NCBI RefSeq assembly: GCF_026393345.1
Contig: NZ_JAPLAI010000007.1
Coordinates: 1-46,817, forward strand
Direction: 5' to 3'
From: Microbacterium sp.
GTDB lineage: Bacteria; Actinomycetota; Actinomycetes; Actinomycetales; Microbacteriaceae
Length of the DNA: 46,817 nucleotides
Shown here: positions 8,865 through 15,857 of the stretch, piece after piece
Position numbering within the stretch: the stretch's first letter is position 1
Layout of the letters: each line of letters opens with the position of its first letter
Translations under genes and position numbers: made by a program
Notes under the pieces: model-generated
The model's input: the letters and a program-made list of their open reading frames with translations, nothing else
What the model was told of the DNA's origin: nothing
Databases searched by the model: none

Positions 8865-9086
8865 TAAACTAGGCGGGCATCGGAGCGTCTGCTCCGTTCG
8901 AAAGAGGATTTATCCCACCCGCGCTTGCCGTTCCAGGCTACCGGGTCATTGCACTCCGTCTCTCCCAGAGAGGCAGTCAGGGTGCGAAAGCCGGTCGTCT
9001 CGACGTTCGGCGGGTGGAATATGCCTCTTCTGCCCGTGACGCACCCGCGTCGCGGTGGCACCACTCGCACGTCAGAGGAGTTCCGC
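8865..9086 (+). promoter_or_regulatory. infC promoter and long 5' leader
   Basis: TAAACT at 8865-8870, in an extended TGCTAAACT context, is a good -10 and places the start of transcription near 8877. The leader is then about 210 bases long. It begins with a perfect hairpin: arms CGGAGC 8881-8886 and GCTCCG 8891-8896 with loop GTCT. A second short stem (CTCTC/GAGAG) lies near 8961-8975. A strong site, GAGGAG at 9075-9080, ends it. Long structured leaders before infC-rpmI-rplT are often autoregulatory (L20 or IF3); no specific Rfam class was recognised here. Confidence 0.55.
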
Positions 9087-9716
9087 ATCAGCGATCCCCG
9101 CACCAATGAGCGCATTCGTGTGCCTGAGGTCCGACTCGTCGGCCCGAACGGCGAACAGGTCGGCGTCGTCCGCATCGAAGTTGCGATGCGGCTCGCTCAG
9201 GAGGCCGATCTCGACCTCGTCGAGGTGGCACCCAACTCGAAGCCTCCCGTGGTCAAGATCATGGACTACGGAAAGTTCAAGTACGAGGCCGCTCAGAAGG
9301 CCAAGGAAGCTCGCCGTAACCAGGCCAACACCGTCCTCAAAGAGGTCCGGTTCCGGCTGAAGATCGAGGCTCACGACTACACGACCAAGCTCAAGCGCGC
9401 CGAGGGCTTCCTCCAGGCGGGGGACAAGGTCAAGGCCATGATCCTCTTCCGCGGTCGGGAGCAGCAGCGCCCCGAGCAGGGCGTCCGGCTTCTGCGCAAG
9501 TTCGCAGAGGACGTCGAGGAGTTCGGCACCGTCGAGTCGAACCCCACGATCGACGGCCGCAACATGGTCATGGTGATCGCACCGCACAAGAACAAGTCCG
9601 AGGTCAAGACGGAGCAGAACGCTCAGCGCGCGGCCAACAAGGAAGCAGCCCGCTCCGCGCGGACCAGCTCCGAGGACGAGTCCACTGACGAGGCCCCCGC
9701 AGCCACGGCCGAATAG
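9087..9716 (+). CDS. infC: Translation initiation factor IF-3, apparent ATC start
   Basis: The conserved IF-3 N-terminus ([19 protein letters not shown]) begins at an ATC codon six bases after GAGGAG. This is the rare-start arrangement known for infC (AUU in Escherichia coli), which lets IF-3 repress its own translation. An in-frame ATG at 9021 and a TTG at 8925 exist upstream, but the added residues do not look like IF-3 and no comparable ribosome-binding site precedes them. From 9087 the protein has 209 residues: N-terminal domain about 1-75 ([27 protein letters not shown]), a linker, a C-terminal domain about 85-170 ([29 protein letters not shown]), and an acidic Ala/Glu-rich tail. It prevents premature subunit joining and checks the initiator tRNA. 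Confidence 0.93.
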   Translation: MSDPRTNERIRVPEVRLVGPNGEQVGVVRIEVAMRLAQEADLDLVEVAPNSKPPVVKIMDYGKFKYEAAQKAKEARRNQANTVLKEVRFRLKIEAHDYTTKLKRAEGFLQAGDKVKAMILFRGREQQRPEQGVRLLRKFAEDVEEFGTVESNPTIDGRNMVMVIAPHKNKSEVKTEQNAQRAANKEAARSARTSSEDESTDEAPAATAE

Positions 9717-9764
9717 GCCCCCCAGACTCCCGCTCCGGCGGGACGCACAACGAAGGAAGAGAAC

Positions 9765-9959
9765 ATGCCGAAGCAGAAGACCCACTCGGGTGCCAAGAAG
9801 CGGTTCAAGCTGACCGGGAGCGGCAAGCTCATGAAGCAGCAGGCCGGCATGCGGCACAACCTCGAGGGCAAGTCGAGCCGCCGCACCCGCCGCCTCAACC
9901 AGGAGCAGGTCCTGGCCCCGGGCGACGCCAAGGTCGCCAAGAAGCTGCTCGGTCTCTGA
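9765..9959 (+). CDS. rpmI: 50S ribosomal protein L35
   Basis: A 64-residue basic protein beginning [20 protein letters not shown] and containing [15 protein letters not shown], both standard for bL35. GGAAGAG precedes the ATG. It lies 48 bases after infC and 26 before rplT in the usual infC-rpmI-rplT operon. It is part of the large ribosomal subunit. Confidence 0.98.
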   Translation: MPKQKTHSGAKKRFKLTGSGKLMKQQAGMRHNLEGKSSRRTRRLNQEQVLAPGDAKVAKKLLGL

Positions 9960-9985
9960 GCGACGCACGTTAGTTAGGAAGAGAA

Positions 9986-10372
9986 ATGGCTAGAGTCAAG
10001 CGGGCAGTAAACGCCCACAAGAAGCGTCGCGTCATCCTCGAGCGCGCCTCCGGTTACCGGGGACAGCGTTCGCGCCTGTACCGCAAGGCGAAGGAGCAGG
10101 TCACCCACTCGCTCGTCTACGCGTACCGTGACCGTCGCAAGCGCAAGGGCGACTTCCGCCGCCTGTGGATCCAGCGCATCAACGCCGCGGCCCGGGCGAA
10201 CGGCATCACCTACAACCGCTTCATCCAGGGCCTGGGCCTTGCGGGCGTGCAGGTGGACCGTCGCATCCTCGCGGAGCTCGCCGTGAAGGAGCCGGCGACG
10301 TTCGCCTCGCTCGTGGCGACCGCCAAGGGCGCGCTGCCCACCGATGTGAACGCGGCCAAGGCCTCGGCGTAA
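9986..10372 (+). CDS. rplT: 50S ribosomal protein L20
   Basis: A 128-residue protein with the bL20 N-terminus [15 protein letters not shown], then [34 protein letters not shown] and [16 protein letters not shown]. It binds 23S rRNA early in assembly and in several bacteria represses its own operon. GGAAGAG lies before the ATG. A hairpin terminator follows at 10387. Confidence 0.98.
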   Translation: MARVKRAVNAHKKRRVILERASGYRGQRSRLYRKAKEQVTHSLVYAYRDRRKRKGDFRRLWIQRINAAARANGITYNRFIQGLGLAGVQVDRRILAELAVKEPATFASLVATAKGALPTDVNAAKASA

Positions 10373-10386
10373 TCGCATCCTCGTCC

Positions 10387-10422
10387 GAAGGGGCGTCCAC
10401 CCGTCAGGGAGGGCGCCCCTTC
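10387..10422 (+). terminator. Terminator of the infC-rpmI-rplT operon
   Basis: A nine-base perfect stem, GAAGGGGCG (10387-10395) with CGCCCCTTC (10414-10422), and an 18-base loop, lies 14 bases after the rplT stop. A short mixed T-containing tail follows. It separates rplT from the trmH promoter. Confidence 0.8.
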
Positions 10423-10447
10423 GTCGTGTCCGGGCTGCCCGTCGCCC

Positions 10448-10453
10448 TAGACT
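10448..10453 (+). promoter_or_regulatory. Putative -10 of the rRNA methyltransferase gene, leaderless
   Basis: TAGACT is followed by six bases and the GTG start at 10460. No ribosome-binding site is present. Confidence 0.5.
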
Positions 10454-10459
10454 GAGACC

Positions 10460-11272
10460 GTGCTTGAGAATCCGCGGTCGCCGCGCGTCCGCGCCGTCGC
10501 GAAGCTCGCCAAACGGAGCGCGCGCGACGAGACCGGCCTGTTCCTGCTCGAGGGCCCGCAAGCGGTCGCCGAGGCGATCCGCTACCGGCCAGAGGGCGTG
10601 ATCGAGCTGTTCGCGACCCCCACCGCGATGGAGCGCCACCCCGCGCTGCGCGACGCCGCCCGGGATGCGGACATCGACATCGAGTTCGCGGTCGAGAGCG
10701 TGCTGGACGCGATGAGCGACACCGTCACGCCGCAGGGCATCGTCGCGGTCGCCCGGCAGTTCCCCACCGCGCTGAAGGACGTGCTGGCCGAGGGGCCGCG
10801 CCTCATCGCCATCTGTGAGGAAGTGCGCGACCCCGGCAACCTCGGCACGATCATCCGAGCTGCGGATGCGGCGGGCGCCGACGCCGTGCTCCTCACCGGA
10901 CGCACCGTCGACCCGTTCCACCCCAAGGTCGTCCGGGCCACCACCGGTTCGCTGTTCCACGTGGCCGTGTCGCGGGCGGGGGAGCTCGAGGACGTCATCA
11001 CCGCCGTGGGGCTCGCTGGGCTCCGCGTCATCGCCGCCGATGTGAAGGGCGAGGACCTCCTCGCCGCGCGTTCGCGGGGGATCCTGGCGGAACCCACCGC
11101 CTGGCTCTTCGGCAACGAGGCCCGCGGACTGTCGGATGAGGCGCTCAAGCTCGTCCCCACCGTGCTGCGCCTGCCGATCTACGGCGCGGCGGAATCGCTG
11201 AACCTCGCCACCGCCGCGAGTGTCTGCCTGTACGAATCCGCATTCGCGCAGCGCGCCGCCGACCTCTCCTGA
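10460..11272 (+). CDS. SpoU/TrmH family RNA 2'-O-methyltransferase
   Basis: A 270-residue SPOUT enzyme that transfers methyl from SAM to a ribose 2'-OH. The N-terminal domain (about 1-105) resembles the RNA-binding domain of TsnR and 23S rRNA methylases (LFLLEGPQAVAEAI). The knotted catalytic domain shows motif 1 EVRDPGNLGTIIRAADAAG (about 118-136), motif 2 WLFGNEARGLS and motif 3 LPIYGAAESLNLATAASV. Its position after rplT and before pheST is common in actinobacteria. The exact RNA target (23S rRNA or tRNA) cannot be told from sequence. Confidence 0.92.
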   Translation: MLENPRSPRVRAVAKLAKRSARDETGLFLLEGPQAVAEAIRYRPEGVIELFATPTAMERHPALRDAARDADIDIEFAVESVLDAMSDTVTPQGIVAVARQFPTALKDVLAEGPRLIAICEEVRDPGNLGTIIRAADAAGADAVLLTGRTVDPFHPKVVRATTGSLFHVAVSRAGELEDVITAVGLAGLRVIAADVKGEDLLAARSRGILAEPTAWLFGNEARGLSDEALKLVPTVLRLPIYGAAESLNLATAASVCLYESAFAQRAADLS

Positions 11273-11277
11273 TCGCG

Positions 11278-11293
11278 TCGCCGCGGGCGGCGA
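11278..11293 (+). terminator. Hairpin after the RNA methyltransferase gene
   Basis: TCGCCG (11278-11283) pairs with CGGCGA (11288-11293) around the loop CGGG, starting five bases after the stop. No T tract follows. It is a weak candidate terminator before the gluA promoter. Confidence 0.4.
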
Positions 11294-11349
11294 TCGTGAG
11301 AAGTAGATGAGAGAGCTGTGGACAACTCCTCATGTAGCGATCGGGTTCC

Positions 11350-11355
11350 TAGCCT
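11350..11355 (+). promoter_or_regulatory. Putative -10 of gluABCD, leaderless
   Basis: TAGCCT is followed by six bases and the gluA ATG. No Shine-Dalgarno site is present before that ATG. Confidence 0.5.
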
Positions 11356-11361
11356 GAGGGC

Positions 11362-12153
11362 ATGACGCCTTCAGATGACGCGGCACCGCAGACTTCGAAC
11401 ATCTCGGTGCGGCGCGGTGACCCGCTGGTCGTCATGACCGGGGTGCAGAAGCACTACGGCGACTTCCAGGCGCTCACCGATATCGACCTGACCGTCAATC
11501 GCGGCGAGGTGGTCGTCGTGATCGGCCCGTCCGGATCCGGGAAGTCGACCCTGTGCCGCACCATCAACCGGCTCGAGACGATCACGAGCGGCACCATCAC
11601 GATCGACGGTCGGGCGCTCCCCAGCGAAGGCAAGGCGCTGGCCGCCCTCCGGGCGGACGTCGGCATGGTGTTCCAGTCGTTCAACCTGTTCGCACACCTC
11701 ACGATCCTGGAGAACGTGACCCTGGGGCCGATCAAGGTCCGGGGCATGAAGAAGGCGGATGCGGAGCGCGAGGCCCGCATCCTGCTCGAACGCGTGGGCG
11801 TTGCGCAACAGGCCGACAAGCTCCCCGCTCAGCTGTCCGGCGGCCAGCAGCAGCGCGTCGCGATCGCCCGTGCGCTCGCGATGAACCCGAAGGTGATGCT
11901 CTTCGACGAGCCGACGAGCGCACTCGACCCGGAGATGATCAACGAGGTCCTCGACGTCATGACCTCGCTGGCCGAGAGCGGGATGACCATGATCGTCGTC
12001 ACCCACGAGATGGGGTTCGCCCGCAAGGCGGCGGACCGCGTCGTTTTCATGGCCGACGGGCTGATCCTCGAAGAGGGCACCCCGGAGGAATTCTTCACCG
12101 CAGCCAAGAGTGACCGCGCGAAGGACTTCCTGTCGAAGCTCATCACGCACTGA
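11362..12153 (+). CDS. gluA: Glutamate-type amino acid ABC importer, ATPase
   Basis: A 263-residue ABC ATPase with all motifs intact: Walker A GPSGSGKS (55-62), Q-loop [12 protein letters not shown], signature LSGGQQQR, Walker B VMLFDEP and switch VTHEMGF. The N-terminal 20 residues are an extra Ser/Thr-rich tail. The best match by eye is the polar amino-acid class, GluA of Corynebacterium and GlnQ. It drives uptake through GluC/GluD with the lipoprotein GluB; all four genes follow each other on this strand. Confidence 0.92.
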   Translation: MTPSDDAAPQTSNISVRRGDPLVVMTGVQKHYGDFQALTDIDLTVNRGEVVVVIGPSGSGKSTLCRTINRLETITSGTITIDGRALPSEGKALAALRADVGMVFQSFNLFAHLTILENVTLGPIKVRGMKKADAEREARILLERVGVAQQADKLPAQLSGGQQQRVAIARALAMNPKVMLFDEPTSALDPEMINEVLDVMTSLAESGMTMIVVTHEMGFARKAADRVVFMADGLILEEGTPEEFFTAAKSDRAKDFLSKLITH

Positions 12154-12197
12154 CCCGCGCACCGGATCGTTCCATCCCCCCACGAAGGAGACAGCAC

Positions 12198-13097
12198 ATG
12201 CGACCCTCACGATTGATTGCCGGAATCGGCCTCGCCGCCGTGGCGATGCTCACCCTCAGCGCCTGCAACAGCGGTTCACCGACGGAGCCGGCGGGAACCG
12301 GCGACACCGGGGGCGACGACGCCCTCTGGGAGGTCGCGACCGAGGTCGATCTCACGGACAGCCCCACGTACGACCGCATGGTGGAGCGCGACGGCGTGAT
12401 CATCGGCGTGAAGAACGACCAGCCCGGCCTGGGGTACCAGGACGCGGTCACCAATGAGCGCAGCGGGTTCGACATCGACATCGCCCGCTGGATCGCCGCC
12501 TCCCTCGGTTTCGACGAGGACCAGATCGAGTACGTCACGATCCCCTCGGCGAACCGCGAGCAGGCCATCGTCAACGGCGACATCGACTACTACGTCGGCA
12601 CCTACTCCATCACCGACGCCCGCAAGCAGCAGATCGACTTCGCCGGTCCGTACTTCATCACCGGGCAGGGCCTGCTGGTCGCCGCCGACGACGACTCCAT
12701 CAGCGGCCCGGACGACCTCGCCGGCAAGATCGTCTGCTCGGTCACCGGCTCGACGCCGCTGCAGCGCATCCGTGACGAGTACAGCCCGGGCGACACGGTC
12801 GAGTACGACACCTACTCGCAGTGCGTCGAGCAGCTGAAGGCCGGATCGGTCGACGCGATCACCACCGACGAGGCGATCCTCGCCGGGTATGTCGCACTCG
12901 AGCCGGACGCGCTGAAGATCGCCGGCGAGCCGTTCAGCGAGGAGCGCTACGGCGTCGGCCTCGAGAAGGGCGACACGGCGCTGAAGGACTGGATCAACAC
13001 GCTGTTCACCGACGGCGGTGACGTGTGGACCGCGCTGTTCGACGAGCACCTCGCCCCGGCCGGCATCGAGGGCGAACAGCCCGCCGTCGACGAATGA
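12198..13097 (+). CDS. gluB: Glutamate-type amino acid ABC importer, binding lipoprotein
   Basis: A 299-residue secreted lipoprotein. A basic N-terminus and hydrophobic stretch end in the lipobox LSAC with lipidated Cys23, then a Ser/Gly/Thr linker. The mature part is a family-3 (polar amino acid) periplasmic-binding fold: GVIIGVKNDQPGLGY, GFDIDIARWIAASLG, ADDDSISGPDDLAGK, VGLEKGD. AAGGAG precedes the ATG at 12198. A strong palindromic hairpin lies directly after the stop, before the permease genes. Confidence 0.92.
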   Translation: MRPSRLIAGIGLAAVAMLTLSACNSGSPTEPAGTGDTGGDDALWEVATEVDLTDSPTYDRMVERDGVIIGVKNDQPGLGYQDAVTNERSGFDIDIARWIAASLGFDEDQIEYVTIPSANREQAIVNGDIDYYVGTYSITDARKQQIDFAGPYFITGQGLLVAADDDSISGPDDLAGKIVCSVTGSTPLQRIRDEYSPGDTVEYDTYSQCVEQLKAGSVDAITTDEAILAGYVALEPDALKIAGEPFSEERYGVGLEKGDTALKDWINTLFTDGGDVWTALFDEHLAPAGIEGEQPAVDE

Positions 13098-13102
13098 TCC
13101 CC

Positions 13103-13130
13103 GCGGGGGCGGCGCATGCGCCGCCCCCGC
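13103..13130 (+). terminator. Perfect 28-bp GC palindrome between gluB and gluC
   Basis: GCGGGGGCGGCGC and GCGCCGCCCCCGC flank a central AT; the whole is a perfect dyad starting six bases after the gluB stop. It could protect the gluAB part of the mRNA or terminate part of transcription, giving more binding protein than permease, an arrangement known from other ABC importer operons. It has no T tract. Confidence 0.75.
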
Positions 13131-13154
13131 TCCTCCCTCCGGAAAGGACCGCCT

Positions 13155-13811
13155 GTGGGCGTCATCACCGACAACCTCGACCTCTGGGTCCAAGTGGTGC
13201 TCGGCACGCTCCTGCTGTTCGCCGCCGGCGGTGCCCTCGCGCTCGTGCTCGGCACGATCGTCGGGGCGATGCGGGTCTCACCGATTCCGGTGGCGCGTGT
13301 GATCGGCACGCTCTACGTCAACACCATCCGCAACACCCCGCTCACCCTCGTGTTCTTCGCCTTCTCCTTCGCGCTGCCGCCACTGCTGGGGCTTCGCCTG
13401 ACCGAACCGGTCTCGATCACCCTCGCGATCTGCGCCCTCGGCGTGTACACGGCCACCTACGTCGCCGAGACGATCCGCTCCGGGGTGAACACGGTGCCGG
13501 TCGGGCAGGCCGAGGCCGCCCGCGCACTCGGTCTCACCTTCGGCCAGGTGATGGGCTCGGTGGTGCTGCCGCAGGCGTTCCGCTCGGTCATCCCGCCGAT
13601 GATGAGCGTGTTCATCGCGCTGCTGAAGAACACCACGGTCGCCGCGGGCTTCTCCGTCGTGAACCTCGGATCGATCCGCAACTACCTGAGCGAGCGCGGC
13701 GAGAACCAGTTCGTCGTGATCCTCTGGGTCATGGTCATCTTCATCGTGCTGGTGCTGCTGCTGTCCTGGCTGCAGCGCAGTCTCGAGAACCGGTGGAGGG
13801 TGGCGCGATGA
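13155..13811 (+). CDS. gluC: Glutamate-type amino acid ABC importer, permease 1
   Basis: From the GTG at 13155, preceded by GGAAAGGA at six-base spacing, the protein has 218 residues; the in-frame start at 13116 lies too close to the hairpin and is unlikely. It is a HisM-type permease with about five membrane segments. The conserved loop contacting GluA is AEAARALGLTFGQVMGSVVLP. A further family motif is NTIRNTPLTLVFFAFSF. It overlaps gluD by four bases (ATGA). Confidence 0.92.
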   Translation: MGVITDNLDLWVQVVLGTLLLFAAGGALALVLGTIVGAMRVSPIPVARVIGTLYVNTIRNTPLTLVFFAFSFALPPLLGLRLTEPVSITLAICALGVYTATYVAETIRSGVNTVPVGQAEAARALGLTFGQVMGSVVLPQAFRSVIPPMMSVFIALLKNTTVAAGFSVVNLGSIRNYLSERGENQFVVILWVMVIFIVLVLLLSWLQRSLENRWRVAR

Positions 13812-14722
13812 GCGGCAGCGTCCTGTACGACGTCCCCGGCCCCCGTGCGATCGCGCGGAACCGCATCCTCGGTGTCGTCAGCGTCCTCGTGGTCGCGGCG
13901 ATCATCGGCTTCTTCGTCTGGCGGCTCGCCGCGACGGGGCAGTTCAGCGCCCAGAAGTGGTCGGCCTTCACCTACACCAACGTGTGGCTCAACATCGGTC
14001 AGGCAGCCCTCCGCACCCTCGCCGCGTTCGCCGCGGCCGGTGTCGGCGCGCTCCTGCTCGGGTTCGTGCTGGCCCTCGGCCGGCTCTCCGACCACGCCTG
14101 GGTGCGCGTTCCCTTCACCGCGGTGATCGAACTGCTGCGCGCGGTGCCGGTCCTCATCTTCATGTTCCTGCTCTACTACGGCTTCCCGGTCATCGGGCTG
14201 CGGATGGAACCGTACTGGGCGGTGGTCATCGCCCTCATCGCGTACAACGGCTCCGTGCTGGCCGAGGTCATTCGCGCCGGCGTCGAGTCGCTGCCACGCG
14301 GGCAGCGGGAGGCGGGCTACGCCATCGGACTGCGCAAGGCCGGCGTCATGCGTCTCGTCCTGCTGCCGCAGGCCATCCGCGCCATGCTGCCGGTGATCAT
14401 CGCCCAGCTGGTCGTCACGCTGAAGGACACCGCGCTGGGCTTCATCATCACGTACCCGGAGTTGCTGTTCTACGCCAAGTACCTGGGATCGCAGTCGAGC
14501 ATCGGGTCGCCCATCGTGCCCGCCACGATCGTCACCGGGGTCATCTACATCGCCCTGTGCCTGGCGCTGTCGGGCGTCGCGATCCTCGCGGAGCGGAAGC
14601 TGCGCAGCTCGCCGCGCACCATCCGGGTCGCGGGCGCGGAGCCGCCCTCGCAGGTGGGGACGGACACCGAGCTCATCGCGGCCCAGCGGGGCCTGGGGAA
14701 GTACGACGGCACCTCCTGGTGA
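13808..14722 (+). CDS. gluD: Glutamate-type amino acid ABC importer, permease 2
   Basis: A 304-residue permease with an N-terminal cytoplasmic tail, a first membrane segment at about 25-45, and further segments to about 270. The EAA loop is QREAGYAIGLRKAGVMRLVLLP; family motifs are IELLRAVPVLIFMFLLYYG and AQLVVTLKDTALGFII. The last 35 residues form a cytoplasmic tail, as in corynebacterial GluD. It forms the membrane channel with GluC. The ATG overlaps the gluC stop. Confidence 0.92.
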   Translation: MSGSVLYDVPGPRAIARNRILGVVSVLVVAAIIGFFVWRLAATGQFSAQKWSAFTYTNVWLNIGQAALRTLAAFAAAGVGALLLGFVLALGRLSDHAWVRVPFTAVIELLRAVPVLIFMFLLYYGFPVIGLRMEPYWAVVIALIAYNGSVLAEVIRAGVESLPRGQREAGYAIGLRKAGVMRLVLLPQAIRAMLPVIIAQLVVTLKDTALGFIITYPELLFYAKYLGSQSSIGSPIVPATIVTGVIYIALCLALSGVAILAERKLRSSPRTIRVAGAEPPSQVGTDTELIAAQRGLGKYDGTSW

Positions 14723-14796
14723 CCGGCCGGGGCCCGGGGGAGGGCGCGAGGGGTACGTACGGCGCTGGTGGGACGGAGCGGACCGCACGCCCCGCG

Positions 14797-14802
14797 TAGA
14801 CT
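14797..14802 (+). promoter_or_regulatory. Putative -10 of pheST
   Basis: TAGACT ends eight bases before the GTG of pheS. This is one or two bases longer than the leaderless spacing seen elsewhere, so a zero- to two-base leader is likely. No ribosome-binding site is visible. Confidence 0.45.
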
Positions 14803-14810
14803 CGATTCTC

Positions 14811-15857
14811 GTGTCCGACGCATCCGAAACCCCGATCACGCCCGAGGCGGTCGCACAGGCGACCGGCGACGCGCTCGCCGCGATCGCGGCCGCATCCGAC
14901 TCCGCCGCGCTCAGGCTGGCCCGTGCTGCGCACGCCGGTGAGGCCTCGCCGCTCGCTCGCCTGAACGCCCAGCTGCGCGATGTGCCGAACGACCGCAAGG
15001 CCGAGTTCGGCAAGCTCGTCGGGCAGGCTCGCGGCCGGGTCGCGACGGCGCTCGCCGCCCGCGAGACCGAGATCGCCGCCGCCGAGACCGCCGCGCGCCT
15101 CGACGCCGAGCGGGTCGACATCACCGCGGTGCCCTCCCGCACCCGCGTCGGTGCCCGGCACCCGCTGAGCCTGCTGCAGGAGGAGGTCGGCGACATCTTC
15201 GTCGGCATGGGCTGGGAGATCGCGGAAGGACCCGAGCTCGAACACGAGTGGTTCAACTTCGACGCACTGAACTTCGACGAGGATCACCCGGCACGGCAGA
15301 TGCAGGACACGTTCTTCGTCGCCCCCGAGGAGCGCCACCTCGTCATGCGCACCCACACCAGCCCCGTCCAGGTGCGCTCGATGCTCGAGCGCGACCTGCC
15401 GATCTACGTCGTGTGCCCCGGCCGGGTGTACCGCACCGACGAGTTCGACGCCACGCACCTGCCGGTGTTCAGCCAGTTCGAGGGTCTCGTCATCGACAAG
15501 GGCATCACGATGGCGCACCTGCGCGGCACGCTCGACCACGTCGCCCGGCAGCTGTTCGGTGCCGAGGCGAAGACCCGCATCCGGGCCAACTACTTCCCCT
15601 TCACCGAACCGAGCGCCGAGTTCGACCTGTGGCACCCCACGTTCAAAGGCGGGGCCCGCTGGATCGAATGGGGTGGATGCGGGATGGTGAACCCGAACGT
15701 GCTGCGCGCCGCGGGCATCGACCCGGAGGAGTACTCCGGGTTCGCATTCGGGATGGGATTCGAGCGGACCCTCATGTTCCGCTCCGATGTGAAGGACATG
15801 CGCGACATGGCCGAAGGCGATGTCCGCTTCAGCGAGCTGTTCGGGATGGTGGTGTGA
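14811..15857 (+). CDS. pheS: Phenylalanine-tRNA ligase alpha subunit
   Basis: A 348-residue class II synthetase subunit carrying the catalytic site. An N-terminal coiled coil spans about 1-95. Motif 2 lies around VVCPGRVYRTDEFDATHLPVF and motif 3 in GFAFGMGFERTLMF. HPLSLLQEEVGDIFVGMGWE and TFFVAPEERHLVMRTHTSPVQ are also diagnostic. It forms an alpha2beta2 enzyme with PheT, whose ATG overlaps its stop by one base (TGATG). Confidence 0.97.
   Translation: MSDASETPITPEAVAQATGDALAAIAAASDSAALRLARAAHAGEASPLARLNAQLRDVPNDRKAEFGKLVGQARGRVATALAARETEIAAAETAARLDAERVDITAVPSRTRVGARHPLSLLQEEVGDIFVGMGWEIAEGPELEHEWFNFDALNFDEDHPARQMQDTFFVAPEERHLVMRTHTSPVQVRSMLERDLPIYVVCPGRVYRTDEFDATHLPVFSQFEGLVIDKGITMAHLRGTLDHVARQLFGAEAKTRIRANYFPFTEPSAEFDLWHPTFKGGARWIEWGGCGMVNPNVLRAAGIDPEEYSGFAFGMGFERTLMFRSDVKDMRDMAEGDVRFSELFGMVV

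Noticed and set aside
8925..9086. N-terminal extension of IF-3 from TTG 8925 or ATG 9021
   Set aside because: IF-3 homology begins at 9087 just after a strong GAGGAG; the upstream stretch is better explained as leader RNA.
13025..13807. Plus-strand frame running ahead of gluD
   Set aside because: Only the part from 13808 encodes the permease; the upstream part overlaps gluC in another frame and is Arg/Gly-rich noise.
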